Shown: positions 15,392 to 24,793, counted from the stretch's first letter. The stretch: DNA of 64,000 bases from JAGWRI01 sp035700805 (GCA_035700805.1 DASSOG010000043.1:62001-126000), one strand, 5' to 3'. Numbers and translations are program-made. Notes: generated by a model from the sequence alone, not told the origin.

Positions 15392-16687
15392 ATGCCTCGC
15401 ACTATCGTCCTCGCCTATTCCGGCGGACTCGACACCTCGATCATCGTCCCCTGGCTGCGCGAGCATTACGACGCTCGCGTAATCTGCGTGGCCGCGAACA
15501 TCGGCCAGGCTGCCGACGAACTGAAGGGGGTCCGTGAGAAGGCCCTTGCTTCCGGCGCCGAGGAATGCTTTGTGGAAGACCTCCGCGATGAGTTCGTGGA
15601 GGACTTCATCTTCCCCACCGTACGCGCGGGGGCCATCTACAACCGCAAATACCTTCTGGGCACCTCCATGGCCCGCCCGCTCATCGCGCGCCGGCAGGTG
15701 GAGGTGGCGCGCCGCGTGGGGGCCGATGCGCTGGCCCACGGCTGCACCGGCAAGGGCAATGACCAGGTGCGATTCGAACTCACGTATGCCAGCTTCGCCC
15801 CCGACCTGCCGGTGATCGCCCCCTGGCGTGAATGGGATATCCGCAGCCGCGAGGACGCCATTGCGTACGCGCAGGCCCATGGTGTTCCCGTCACGGCTAC
15901 CAAGGAAAAGATCTACTCGCGCGACGCCAACATCTGGCACCTCTCGCACGAGGGCGGGATCCTGGAAGACCCCAACGCCGCGCCCCCTGACGACCTCTTC
16001 CTGCTCTCGGCCAACCCCATGCTCGCACCAGACCTTCCGGAAGAGGTCGTCATCGGCTTTGACCAGGGCACGCCCGTCTCCGTGAATGGCACTGCCATGG
16101 GCGGTGTGGAACTCCTCACCGCGCTCAACGGCATCGCCGGGCGCCATGGCGTTGGCCGGATCGACCTCGTGGAGGACCGCATGGTCGGCATGAAGTCCCG
16201 CGGCGTGTACGAAACACCGGGAGGTACGCTGCTCTACAACGCCCACAGTGAGCTCGAGCAGCTGGTGCTCGACCGCCGCACGCTGGCCGCCAAGGACATG
16301 GTCGCGCCGCGGTACGCCGACCTCGTATATGAGGGCCGGTGGTGGAGCACCGAGCGCGAGGCATACGACGCCTTCGTGGCTGCCACGCAGCAGCGCGTGA
16401 CCGGCACCGTGACGCTCCGCCTGTTCAAGGGCTCGCTCACCGTGGTGGGACGCCAGAGCGCGCATGCCCTGTATGACGAGCGCTTCGTCACCTTTGGCGA
16501 AGACGACGTGTACCAGCAGCGTGACGCCGGCGGGTTCATCCGCCTGTTTGCCCTGCCGGCGCGCGTCCGTGCGCTCAAGGATCAGGAGATGGGACTTTCT
16601 GCCAGTGGCGACACCGCTGCGCGGACGCCGGAATCGGAAGCGCTGGCCGACCAGGAGGCGGCTCGCCCGTCGCTGGCTATCGCGTGA
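15392..16687 (+). CDS. argG: Argininosuccinate synthase
   Basis: A 431-residue cytosolic enzyme joining citrulline and aspartate with ATP. It shows the N-type ATP pyrophosphatase loop AYSGGLDTS (8-16), GCTGKGNDQVRFE and SRDANIWHLSHEGGILEDP. Ribosome site CGGGAG precedes the ATG. The C-terminal 25 residues are an Ala/Glu-rich extension. It overlaps argH by four bases (GTGA), so the two are coupled. Confidence 0.97.
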   Translation: MPRTIVLAYSGGLDTSIIVPWLREHYDARVICVAANIGQAADELKGVREKALASGAEECFVEDLRDEFVEDFIFPTVRAGAIYNRKYLLGTSMARPLIARRQVEVARRVGADALAHGCTGKGNDQVRFELTYASFAPDLPVIAPWREWDIRSREDAIAYAQAHGVPVTATKEKIYSRDANIWHLSHEGGILEDPNAAPPDDLFLLSANPMLAPDLPEEVVIGFDQGTPVSVNGTAMGGVELLTALNGIAGRHGVGRIDLVEDRMVGMKSRGVYETPGGTLLYNAHSELEQLVLDRRTLAAKDMVAPRYADLVYEGRWWSTEREAYDAFVAATQQRVTGTVTLRLFKGSLTVVGRQSAHALYDERFVTFGEDDVYQQRDAGGFIRLFALPARVRALKDQEMGLSASGDTAARTPESEALADQEAARPSLAIA

Positions 16688-18087
16688 TCCGGCATCAGAG
16701 TTCCACTCCGGCAGGCCGTCCTCACAAGCTGTGGGGCGGGCGGTTCGAAGGCGGGCCCGCCCCCGCGTTTGACGCGCTCAACAACTCCATTGGCGTTGAC
16801 TTTCGCCTCTGGCCATACGACATCACGGCATCCAAGGCATGGGCGGTGGCGCTCTGGAACGCCGGCGTCCTGTCGCTCGAAGAGAGTCAGTCACTGGAGG
16901 CAGGGCTGGACGCGGTGGCCGCGCGCTTCCAGGCGCACGCCGTGCCGGAGCCTGGCGACGAAGATATTCACACGATGATTGACCGGCTGTTGCACGAAGA
17001 AGCCGGCTCGGTCGCGTCCAAGCTGCACACCGGCCGCAGCCGTAACGACCAGGTGGCCACGGCCACGCGCCTGTGGACAGTCGATGCCGTGGCTCACCTC
17101 GATTCCGCGGTCCGCGAGTTTCAGCGCGTGATCCTCAATCGTGCCGCCGAGACCCAGGCCATGGTGATGCCGGCGTACACGCACCTGCAGCGGGCGCAGC
17201 CCATTGTCGCGGCCCATTGGTTGCTGGCGCACTTCTGGCCGCTGGAACGAGATCGCGCTCGCCTGCGTTCCGCCGCGCATGCCGCCTCGGTGCTTCCGCT
17301 GGGTTCGGGCGCCGTGGCCGGATCAGCGTATCCTGTTTCCCGGACCTTGCTCAAGGAGACGCTCCGGTTCGAGGCCGTGGCGCCGAATTCCATGGACGCG
17401 GTGAGCGACCGCGATTTCGTGGCCGAGGTGATCTTCTCGTGCGCGCTGCTGGCTGTGCACCTCTCCCGATTTGCCGAAGATCTCATCATCTACGGCACCA
17501 GCGAGTTCGGGTTCGTCCGCTTTGGCGAGCGGTTCGCCTCCGGATCCAGCATGATGCCGCAGAAGCGCAATCCCGACGCGCTGGAGATCGCGCGCGGCAG
17601 CGCCGGCCACCTGCTTGGGAACCTGACATCGTTGCTGGCCACGGTGAAGGCACTGCCGTCCAGCTACAACAAGGACCTGCAGGACGACAAGCGCGTCCTG
17701 TTCGATGCCGTGGACACCATGTCCCTGGTGCTCCCAGCCTTCGCCGGTACGCTCGCGGAAATCAGCTTCCAACCGGATCGCATGCGCGCCGCGCTTTCCA
17801 GCGGGCTCATGGCCACCGACCTGGCGGACTACCTGGTTCGTAAGGGAGTGTCCTTCCGCGAGGCACACACCGCCGTGGGCCACCTGGTGCGCGAAGCAGA
17901 GTCCCGACAGTGCGAACTGGGTGAATTGCCTGATTCGGTGTTCAGCGGCGCCCACGCTCTCTTCACCAAGGACGCCAGGGAGGCGCTCTCCCCGGAACGC
18001 TCGGTGGCGCATCGGGAGGTGGAGGGTGGAACCGGGCCGCAGGCGCTGGAAAGGCAGCTTGAGGCCGCCCGTATCGCGATCGGGTGA
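16684..18087 (+). CDS. argH: Argininosuccinate lyase
   Basis: A 467-residue fumarase/aspartase-superfamily enzyme splitting argininosuccinate into arginine and fumarate. It shows KLWGGRFEGGPA near the N terminus, HTGRSRNDQVAT, THLQRAQP and the signature GSSMMPQKRNPD (about 290-301). GTG start overlaps the argG stop. No terminator is visible before the convergent patatin gene 34 bases on. argF and argJ/argE are not in this cluster. Confidence 0.96.
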   Translation: MIRHQSSTPAGRPHKLWGGRFEGGPAPAFDALNNSIGVDFRLWPYDITASKAWAVALWNAGVLSLEESQSLEAGLDAVAARFQAHAVPEPGDEDIHTMIDRLLHEEAGSVASKLHTGRSRNDQVATATRLWTVDAVAHLDSAVREFQRVILNRAAETQAMVMPAYTHLQRAQPIVAAHWLLAHFWPLERDRARLRSAAHAASVLPLGSGAVAGSAYPVSRTLLKETLRFEAVAPNSMDAVSDRDFVAEVIFSCALLAVHLSRFAEDLIIYGTSEFGFVRFGERFASGSSMMPQKRNPDALEIARGSAGHLLGNLTSLLATVKALPSSYNKDLQDDKRVLFDAVDTMSLVLPAFAGTLAEISFQPDRMRAALSSGLMATDLADYLVRKGVSFREAHTAVGHLVREAESRQCELGELPDSVFSGAHALFTKDAREALSPERSVAHREVEGGTGPQALERQLEAARIAIG

Positions 18088-18121
18088 ATACCGCGATTCT
18101 GCATCCTCTAATGATGATCGG

Positions 18122-19996
18122 TCAGGTACCCTGTGGTGGTGACGTCACCACCGGAAGCTGCCGCCTGATCTGCTCCACCTGCGCCCGGCCGGCCATCCGC
18201 CCAGCCTGGATGATCTCCACCGCCGCCTTGTAGTCGCGCCAGCCGAACAATGCCACATCCGGGCGGATGCACACGTCCGCTTCCCGCGCGGCTTGCTCCG
18301 CCAGCACGTCGCCGGCAAAGGCATACGACCTGAAGATGGTGGAAATCAGGTTGTGCTTCTCGTCCAGGTTGTACCCGGCAGCGCGCTTTCGCTCGTCAGA
18401 CACCCGTCCGGGCGCGGGCACGTGCACGGCGATCACGAAGTCCGCGCCCATCGCGCGTACTGGCCGTACGGGAAGCGGTGTCACGACGGCGCCGTCCACC
18501 AGCAGCCGCCCGTCGATCCGAACCGGCTCAAAGATTCCAGGTATTGAAATGGATGCTCGCACCGCCCGGTAGACGGGTCCCTGGCCGAGCACCACTTCGT
18601 CGCCATTCTCCAGGTTCGTCGCCACCGCCCGGAATGGGTACGCCAGTTCGTCGAACGTGATGTCCCCGATGGCCTCGCGAATCATCCGCTCAATCCGTCG
18701 TCCGCGAATGATACCGTAGTGTGGAAGCGTGAGGTCTGCCTTGTCGCGCAGGTTGCGACGCGTCTGCCGGATGACGATCGCTTGCGCGGCAGCGACGGGG
18801 AGCCCCGCGGCGAACATCGATCCGTACAGGGCGCCGCCGCTCGTGCCGGCAATCATGTCAATCGGGATGCCAGCCTCCACCAGTGCTTCGAGCACTCCCA
18901 GATGCGCCAGCCCCTGCGCGGCACCACCACTAAGGGCCAGGCCGACCGACGATCCGAGCAGGATGCGCGCCATGCGATCCAGGCCGCGACTGGGCGTGCC
19001 AGGGGTAGCCTGCGCATCGATCCAGACTACGGGGAACGAACTCTCAAGCACCCTTGAGGTCGCGCTATCCTGGCGGCCGGCCATTGCCATGTGCACCGGT
19101 ACCCGGAGCTCCGCGCCAATTCGCCTGGCAGCCTGTGCCACTGGCTCGGCGGTGTCGTTGCCTGCGCCAAGCACTATCGTCACGGCAGATCGGTGAATGG
19201 CTGCCCGCCGGTGCGCCGCCAGCTCGACCGAGGTCCAGACAATCACATAGCGATAGCCTTGTCGGAGTTCGTCCAGGAGCGCCGCAATCGACGCGTCCGA
19301 CTCACGGGCCAGCGTTGCCGCGGAAACCACGATGTACGTGCCCGCGTCGGTGGGCGCCGGAACGGGGCGCGGTTCCATCCGCAGCCCCCGCGCGTCCGCC
19401 GACGGATCCCACCCACCCGGGGGGTCGACGCCAAGTACCACGAGCACCGGCGGCCGGCGCAATTGCTGGCGCACACGTTGCAGCAAGCCCACCAGGATGG
19501 GGGTAACCGCGTCAGTGGGAGATACCATGACCAGGGTGGCAAGGCGTGCGCCGTGCCGCGCCATTTGTTCATTCGTATCGAAGAGTCGCGCGCTGAGGGC
19601 TCGACTCAGTTGCAGCGCCAGCCCCGGGTCATCCGCCACGAAACGATCAAAGTGCGACTTCGCAAGCACCAGCAGGCGACTGTCCGTTCGTGCGCGTACC
19701 GTGGCCGATCGCGGCTGGCCGGTGAGCAAGGCCATCTCCCCAAAGAAATCCCCCGGCACAAAACGACTCACCACCTGCTCGGATACCGTACCCTCGTCCA
19801 GCACGGCTTCCAACGAGCCGGACTGCACAATGTAGAGCGCGTCCCCGGCGTCACCCACGCGGAATACGGAGCCACCCGCGCTGACCTCACGCGCAGTGCA
19901 GGCGTCGGCAACTATGCGAAGCCGCGCCGCATCGAGCGACTGCAGCAGTGGGACCCGCGCCAGCAAGTCGTCGGCTGGTAAATCGGTATCAGGCAC
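18122..19996 (-). CDS. Patatin-like phospholipase with N-terminal cyclic-nucleotide-binding domain (NTE/RssA type)
   Basis: Start GTG 19996 overlaps the upstream acyltransferase stop by eight bases; a GTG at 20044 would add 16 residues. In the 624-residue product, residues 10-130 form a CNBD with the phosphate cassette FFGEMAL...PRSATV (85-100), 160-345 an extra domain that also occurs in NTE-type proteins, and 350-530 a patatin domain: SGGAAQGLAHLG oxyanion loop, GTSGG with Ser386, and DGA with Asp501. It should hydrolyse acyl esters of membrane phospholipids. Fusion of CNBD and patatin is known for NTE proteins. Its neighbours are an acyltransferase and another CNBD protein. Confidence 0.9.
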   Translation of the reverse strand: MPDTDLPADDLLARVPLLQSLDAARLRIVADACTAREVSAGGSVFRVGDAGDALYIVQSGSLEAVLDEGTVSEQVVSRFVPGDFFGEMALLTGQPRSATVRARTDSRLLVLAKSHFDRFVADDPGLALQLSRALSARLFDTNEQMARHGARLATLVMVSPTDAVTPILVGLLQRVRQQLRRPPVLVVLGVDPPGGWDPSADARGLRMEPRPVPAPTDAGTYIVVSAATLARESDASIAALLDELRQGYRYVIVWTSVELAAHRRAAIHRSAVTIVLGAGNDTAEPVAQAARRIGAELRVPVHMAMAGRQDSATSRVLESSFPVVWIDAQATPGTPSRGLDRMARILLGSSVGLALSGGAAQGLAHLGVLEALVEAGIPIDMIAGTSGGALYGSMFAAGLPVAAAQAIVIRQTRRNLRDKADLTLPHYGIIRGRRIERMIREAIGDITFDELAYPFRAVATNLENGDEVVLGQGPVYRAVRASISIPGIFEPVRIDGRLLVDGAVVTPLPVRPVRAMGADFVIAVHVPAPGRVSDERKRAAGYNLDEKHNLISTIFRSYAFAGDVLAEQAAREADVCIRPDVALFGWRDYKAAVEIIQAGRMAGRAQVEQIRRQLPVVTSPPQGT

Positions 19997-20825
19997 GGAT
20001 GGGGGAAGGATGCAGCAGGGTCCGGGCACGCCGGGTGCCTTCACCCATGGCGGCTTCGATGCGCTGCCTGATGTCTTCAGGTGAGGGGTTGGGATGTGTC
20101 GCCGGGCAGGTATCGATCAGTGGTCCAAAGTGCATGATCATCCGGGCGCGTGGGGGAATTAACAAGTGCTTATCCCAGCGACTGCCGACCCGGATTTCAC
20201 TGCTGCCTGCCACCACCGTGGGAACAATCACGGCCCCGGCACGCTTGGCGATGACAGCGGCGCCCAGCTTGGCCTGCTCCGGCGGACCTCCAGGACCATC
20301 CACGGCGATCATCCCGTCATACCCATCCTTGATCCTGGATACCATTTCCACTACACCGCGCGCTGAAACAGGCGACGTCGCGTCCACGCCCACAGGGATC
20401 ACGTCGTAGCCCAGCCCCATGGCCAGTCGCTCCATGATGCGCCCCTCCCGCGTCATGGGCGCCATGATTACCGCTCGGCTGCCGCGCCCATAGAGACCGG
20501 GATAGACGGCGAGGTTGCAGAGGTCATATCCGTGCCAACTGACGAGTACGATGCGACGACCGCCAGCCTTGAGTCGGAGCACCTCATCAAGCCCCACCGG
20601 CGTAACCCGGGCGAGCGCAATCATCATGCGGGCCCCCGCCCGCAGTCCTGCTGCCCAGAGCCCGATCGCCACACGATCCATCGACCCCAGGAAGCCCGGA
20701 ACATGTTCGCTCGTCCGGTGCTGGTATCCATTCCCGTGCGTGTTGCCCCCACCCTGCCTTTCATCGGGACTGCCGCGATCACGCGTTGACCCGGGAGCTC
20801 TCTCCCGCACCTTGACCGGCTCCAT
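19989..20825 (-). CDS. DUF374 lysophospholipid/lipid A-type acyltransferase
   Basis: A 278-residue protein, ATG at 20825; a TTG at 20831 is possible, and an internal ATG at 20681 before the conserved domain is a good alternative, because the first 50 residues are polar and low-complexity. The domain shows VSWHGYDL (acyltransferase His), IPVGVDATSPVSARG and DGPGGPPEQAKLGAAVIAKRAGA, marks of the DUF374 group, related to LpxL/LpxM. It likely acylates a glycolipid at the inner membrane. It lies between two CNBD genes, two to eight bases apart, so the three are probably one transcript. Confidence 0.85.
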   Translation of the reverse strand: MEPVKVRERAPGSTRDRGSPDERQGGGNTHGNGYQHRTSEHVPGFLGSMDRVAIGLWAAGLRAGARMMIALARVTPVGLDEVLRLKAGGRRIVLVSWHGYDLCNLAVYPGLYGRGSRAVIMAPMTREGRIMERLAMGLGYDVIPVGVDATSPVSARGVVEMVSRIKDGYDGMIAVDGPGGPPEQAKLGAAVIAKRAGAVIVPTVVAGSSEIRVGSRWDKHLLIPPRARMIMHFGPLIDTCPATHPNPSPEDIRQRIEAAMGEGTRRARTLLHPSPIRA

Positions 20826-20827
20826 CG

Positions 20828-23563
20828 TCAACGGATCGCTGAAGCGTCAGCGCGTGGCCTCTGGGCAAGCGACTCCTTGAACGGCTTGATCGCCTCGCCC
20901 AGCGCGACGGCTTCCCGGGCACGGAGCGTCAGCAGGCGCACCTGGTTGCGAGCTCGTACGCTCGCCGTCCGGCGCACGTTCTGGAACACCGCCATCTCAC
21001 CAAAGTGTTCGCCAGGACCAAGCACGGCCAGCAGCTCGTCGCCATCTGCACCCTGGCGCACTACTTCGACTTCGCCCGCCTGGATGATGAATACCTCGCG
21101 ACCAATATCACCCTGCTTGATGATGGTCTGCCCCGCCTCAAAGAGCGCCTGCTGAACCCCTGGGGTGTCGGCCACCTTCATGTTCACGATGTCGCGACCA
21201 ACCAGCGGCCACACCATCCAGTCCAGCATCAGTCGGAGCTTCCGATCCCACGTGGGGACGTAGCGAAGCAGGAACCCGCGCCACACAAGCCAGGCAAAGA
21301 CGCCCGTAAACGGGACGCCACGGACATGCGCGACGGCGCGCCTCCGTCCCAGGGAACAGGCGTCCCCCAGCCCGGGAAAGCGGAACGGTCGCAGGCGCTG
21401 TCCATCGTGCGCCCGCAGGATGTTACGCCCGATGTGACGGCCAACTTCCAGCGCGTAGATCCCAAGTGGCGGGCACATCCCGCCCTCGGGGTGCGGTACT
21501 GCCGCACAGTCTCCGGCGGCCCAGACATTGACCCGCCCTTCCACCTGCCCGGAAGCATTGCACACCAGCCGCCCGCGCGCATCGCGCGGCAGGTTCATCG
21601 TATCGAGGAGCGGCACCTGCGCGGTCCCCGTGCAACTGATGATCGTCCGGGTCGAGACCCGCTCGCCCGTGCTCAACACCGCCTCTTCGGGCGTGGCGGT
21701 CGCCAGCCGAGTGTTCAACCGGAACTCCAGGCCCAGCGGCTTCAGGCCATCAAGATACCGCTGCGCCCACTGTACCAGCTTTGGCTGATGCGTGTGCAAC
21801 TCCGGCAGGATCCCGGCGCCGGAGTGCACGACGATGACCCGAACCTCCTCGAGCAGCAACCTCGGATATTCCCGATGCGCCAGCAGATGCACGTAATCCA
21901 CCAGGTCGCTCGCGACTTCTATGCCGGCATAGTTGCCCCCTGCCACGACAAACGTCAACAGCCGACGCCGTTCAACCGGATCCGGCTCGATCTCGGCCAG
22001 TTCCAGCATTGTCAGCAGGTGGTTACGCACCGCAAAGCAGTCGGCGTAGGTCTTGAGCTTGAACGCGTGCTCGGCCAGTCCCGGATAGCGCGAGAGGTCA
22101 TCCACGGAACCCAGGGCGATCACGAGCTGGTCGTACGGAACCTGATACTCCCGCCCGTCCAGCGCTCGGCTGGTCGTCACGGTCTTCGCGTCGAAGTCGA
22201 CCCCCGTGATTTCAGCATTATGGAACTTGCCTGGCTGGAAGATCCGCCGAGCCGGACTGATGATCTGCCCGGGCTGGATGCGGCCGGTCAGCATTTCGGC
22301 GACAAAGCCGTGGAAGGTGTGATAGTTATCCCGGCTGATCACGGTGAGATCCACGTCCCCCCGCTGAACCGCTCGACGCAGCGCCTTCGCCAGGAAGATC
22401 GCCACATAGCCACCACCCAGGCACACCACTCGTGTTGGTGCCCGCCCTGCGGCGTGCGCCTCCGCCCGCGCCACTTCGGCTTCTGCTTCCTCCAGCACAT
22501 CCATGTTGCCGGGATCAATCTGGCGTGCGCCCTGCTCAATCTCCTTGATCACGCGGACAAGCGCGGTATGCACGGGCACCGGGACATTTCGTGCTCGCGC
22601 GCGCTCAACGATGTAGCCGTTCAGGACGTCGATTTCGGTTCGCCGGCCAGCCTCGATGTCCTGCCACATTGAAGATTTAATATGGCCGTGGACCTTGGCC
22701 ATCTTCTTGAGGATCGCGCTCTTGAGTGCGAGCCCCGCCTGGTAGCGGCTGCCAAGCCAGGCTTGCTGCGGGCCACGTGCCCGTCGCCGGCGCGCGGCCT
22801 GCTCGCGTGTCTCCAGCACGAGCAACCCCATGTTCAGCTTGCCGTTCACCTTCTCCAGGCGCACGCCGTCAGCACGCGCCACCATCACAGCTTCGGTAAT
22901 GAGCTGGAGCATCAGGAGCCGCGACCGCGGGTCGGCCACCATTTCGCCGAGCCGGCGCCCGAGTGCGGCCCCCAGTGAGTTGATGGTGGCGTTGACCACG
23001 AGCTTGGTCCACTTCGCCCCACGGACATTCGCCATCGGCACGGTGGGAGCCACCTTGTTCAGCACCGCCGCCACTTCCCGCACTCGCGGCGTGATGCCGC
23101 CGTCCCACGCACCTAGCTCAAATCCGCCCTCTGAGGACGTGCGCGTGATGTGTCCGGGGCCCGTGAACGTCGCCCCCCATCCAACGACGCCGGACAGCAT
23201 GCGCGCCGACCCCGCAACTTCCGCGATGACATCCTCGTTCCCCATCCCGTTCTGGAGCGACACCACCACGGACGTCGGGTGCAGGTGCGGCAGCACGGAC
23301 TGCGTGGCCACGCGCGTCGCGGTGGATTTCACCGCGAGGAACACCACGTCGATGGGACCGTCGATTTCGGCGGCGTTCGCGACGATCCGCGGACGGATGG
23401 TGGTCGGTTCAATGCCGTCGCCGTCAATGAGCAGTCCACGCTCACGGATGGCATCCACATGGGCCTGGTTCGTATCCACCAGTACCACGTCTTCGCCCGC
23501 CACGTGAAGCATGGCGCCAACGACGCCTCCAATGGCTCCGCAACCGACTACGGCGACCTTCAC
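20828..23563 (-). CDS. Three-domain fusion: ketopantoate reductase (PanE-like) + NDH-2-like flavoprotein + cyclic-nucleotide-binding domain
   Basis: The start GTG 23563 has an excellent site (GGAGGGAG); upstream in-frame codons are Arg/Pro-rich noise. Of 911 residues, 1-345 match 2-dehydropantoate 2-reductase: GCGAIGGVVG Rossmann loop, VSLQNGMGNED, GAKWTKLVVNATINSLGA with the catalytic-type Lys184, and SSMWQD...TEIDVLNG (297-316), with a basic insert at about 244-295. Residues 375-800 match NDH-2/pyridine nucleotide-disulfide oxidoreductases: CLGGGYVAIFLA (FAD), VVAGGNYAGIEVA (NAD), VWAAGDCAAVP. Residues 805-900 form a CNBD with FGEMAVFQNVRRTASV. The frame is continuous, so the fusion looks real. 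Its combined function is unknown. Confidence 0.85.
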   Translation of the reverse strand: MKVAVVGCGAIGGVVGAMLHVAGEDVVLVDTNQAHVDAIRERGLLIDGDGIEPTTIRPRIVANAAEIDGPIDVVFLAVKSTATRVATQSVLPHLHPTSVVVSLQNGMGNEDVIAEVAGSARMLSGVVGWGATFTGPGHITRTSSEGGFELGAWDGGITPRVREVAAVLNKVAPTVPMANVRGAKWTKLVVNATINSLGAALGRRLGEMVADPRSRLLMLQLITEAVMVARADGVRLEKVNGKLNMGLLVLETREQAARRRRARGPQQAWLGSRYQAGLALKSAILKKMAKVHGHIKSSMWQDIEAGRRTEIDVLNGYIVERARARNVPVPVHTALVRVIKEIEQGARQIDPGNMDVLEEAEAEVARAEAHAAGRAPTRVVCLGGGYVAIFLAKALRRAVQRGDVDLTVISRDNYHTFHGFVAEMLTGRIQPGQIISPARRIFQPGKFHNAEITGVDFDAKTVTTSRALDGREYQVPYDQLVIALGSVDDLSRYPGLAEHAFKLKTYADCFAVRNHLLTMLELAEIEPDPVERRRLLTFVVAGGNYAGIEVASDLVDYVHLLAHREYPRLLLEEVRVIVVHSGAGILPELHTHQPKLVQWAQRYLDGLKPLGLEFRLNTRLATATPEEAVLSTGERVSTRTIISCTGTAQVPLLDTMNLPRDARGRLVCNASGQVEGRVNVWAAGDCAAVPHPEGGMCPPLGIYALEVGRHIGRNILRAHDGQRLRPFRFPGLGDACSLGRRRAVAHVRGVPFTGVFAWLVWRGFLLRYVPTWDRKLRLMLDWMVWPLVGRDIVNMKVADTPGVQQALFEAGQTIIKQGDIGREVFIIQAGEVEVVRQGADGDELLAVLGPGEHFGEMAVFQNVRRTASVRARNQVRLLTLRAREAVALGEAIKPFKESLAQRPRADASAIR

Positions 23564-23795
23564 GGATTCTCCCTCCAATTGCTGTCGGTGGCGGTCACCG
23601 GGCGGATTGCGGGGGCGGCGCCCGGGCTCGTCTCGCGAACGTACCGCGGGCCCGGTCCAAGGGCAACCAGCAGCGGCCGGGGGAGTGAACTCGGCGCCGG
23701 GCCGGTCCAGCCGTTCTGGCTCGGGTATCCGGGGACTCGCGTTTGTTCGCACGGGCACTCATGTTCACCCCGTCCCCATATCGAGGAGCAGACCC

Positions 23796-24227
23796 GTGAC
23801 TGCGAAGGATTTTGTCGGAACCTGGCGGCTGGTCTCCATGGAGGCACGGTCGTCAACCGGAGCGGTGAACTATCCGTTGGGCCAGGATTGCGGCGGGCTC
23901 ATCATCTACACCGCCGATGGGTATATGAGCGTCGTCATCTATCGCGCAGGCCGGGAACGCTTTGGTACGCGCGACATCATGGCCGGCACGGAAGCCCAGC
24001 TGGCTGGGGCCGCGCGGAGTTATGTGTCGTACGCGGGACGCTACCAAGTCCGGGGGGATCGCGTTCACCACGACCTGGAAGCCAGCTTCTTTCCTGACTG
24101 GGTGGGCACCACCCAGGAGCGCATCTATGAACTCAAGGGGTCGCGCCTCACCTTGAGCACCGACCCGATCCCGCTCGGTGGTGCAGAGCTCCGCGTCGTG
24201 CTGATCTGGGAGCGCGTAAAGACATGA
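23796..24227 (+). CDS. Lipocalin-like domain protein
   Basis: GTG 23796 is chosen because GAGGAG (23783-23788) lies seven bases before it; the frame is open further upstream without a ribosome site. The 143-residue product starts FVGTWRLVSME, followed by GLIIYTADGYMSVVIYR and a C-terminal RVVLIWERVKT, the pattern of the lipocalin-like (Lipocalin_5) family, small beta-barrels that bind hydrophobic ligands. No signal peptide. It is divergent from the fusion gene. Confidence 0.8.
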   Translation: MTAKDFVGTWRLVSMEARSSTGAVNYPLGQDCGGLIIYTADGYMSVVIYRAGRERFGTRDIMAGTEAQLAGAARSYVSYAGRYQVRGDRVHHDLEASFFPDWVGTTQERIYELKGSRLTLSTDPIPLGGAELRVVLIWERVKT

Positions 24228-24242
24228 CGTTGTCGGTTTACA

Positions 24243-24306
24243 TCCTTAAAAATTAGGAATAATTACCGCATTGCTGCGGCGTTGAAATTGTCCTAGATTA
24301 TTAGGA
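24243..24306 (+). promoter_or_regulatory. Two 16-bp palindromic repeats before the MerR-like gene
   Basis: TCCTTAAAAATTAGGA (24243-24258) and TCCTAGATTATTAGGA (24291-24306) share TCCT...TTAGGA ends and sit 48 bases centre to centre in an AT-rich island. The second lies five bases before the ATG at 24312. Such paired dyads are expected operators, here probably for the adjacent DNA-binding protein. Binding is inferred. Confidence 0.5.
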
Positions 24307-24311
24307 TATAT

Positions 24312-24704
24312 ATGCCGGCCTATAACATTGCCACCGCTGCGTTTGCCACTCAGTCACCCAGAAAATGGGTGGACAACATCACGGCGCATCACGACCTGCC
24401 AGGTGTGTCTCGTACGGGACGAGGAGCGGAACGCAGCTTCTCGTTCGACGCCGTGGTCGCACTCCAGATCACACGCACCCTCTGCCGCGAATTGCAGGTT
24501 TCCGCGTGGCGCGCCGTTGAGCTGGCCACTGCCCTCCAGGCCAGCGCCGAACACGCGGTGACTCTACCCGGTGGATTGCTCGTGAGCGTGGATCTCGCTC
24601 AGACCGCGCGGGATGTACAACGCCGGCTGCTCGAGGCGGCCGAGTCGGTACCCAGGACCAAACGCGGTCGACCCGCAGCGGCGAGTCCCCTTGGACATCG
24701 GTGA
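24312..24704 (+). CDS. Putative MerR-like helix-turn-helix DNA-binding protein
   Basis: A 130-residue protein. Residues 17-80 (PRKWVDNITAHHDLPG, then R-FSFDAVVALQITRTLCRELQVSAWRAVELATAL) resemble the winged helix-turn-helix of MerR-superfamily proteins, where a recognition wing follows a Phe-Ser-x-Asp-Asp-like helix. The C-terminal part is helical and ends in a basic KRGRPAA stretch that may contact the minor groove. No effector domain is visible. Two palindromes immediately upstream suggest autoregulation. A strong hairpin follows the gene. Confidence 0.6.
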   Translation: MPAYNIATAAFATQSPRKWVDNITAHHDLPGVSRTGRGAERSFSFDAVVALQITRTLCRELQVSAWRAVELATALQASAEHAVTLPGGLLVSVDLAQTARDVQRRLLEAAESVPRTKRGRPAAASPLGHR

Positions 24705-24732
24705 CCCTGAATCAGGATCCAGCCAGGGAAAC

Positions 24733-24774
24733 CGGAGGGGCCGGGCGACCCTGTCGGATCCCCCGGCCCCTCCG
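24733..24774. terminator. Strong GC hairpin between convergent genes
   Basis: CGGAGGGGCCGGG (24733-24745) and CCCGGCCCCTCCG (24762-24774) form a 13-bp perfect stem with a 16-nt loop between the MerR-like gene and the cold-shock gene. No long T-run is present on either side, so it is a terminator-like element whose efficiency is uncertain. Confidence 0.6.
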
Positions 24775-24793
24775 ATGCTCAGTGTTCGCGCGC

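Noticed and set aside
21005..22672. Long rightward frame of 555 codons
   Set aside because: Antisense to the PanE/NDH-2/CNBD fusion gene; His/Gln/Arg-rich and no domain.
23564..23758. 65-residue N-terminal extension of the fusion protein
   Set aside because: Residues are Arg/Pro-rich, and a strong ribosome site points to GTG 23563.
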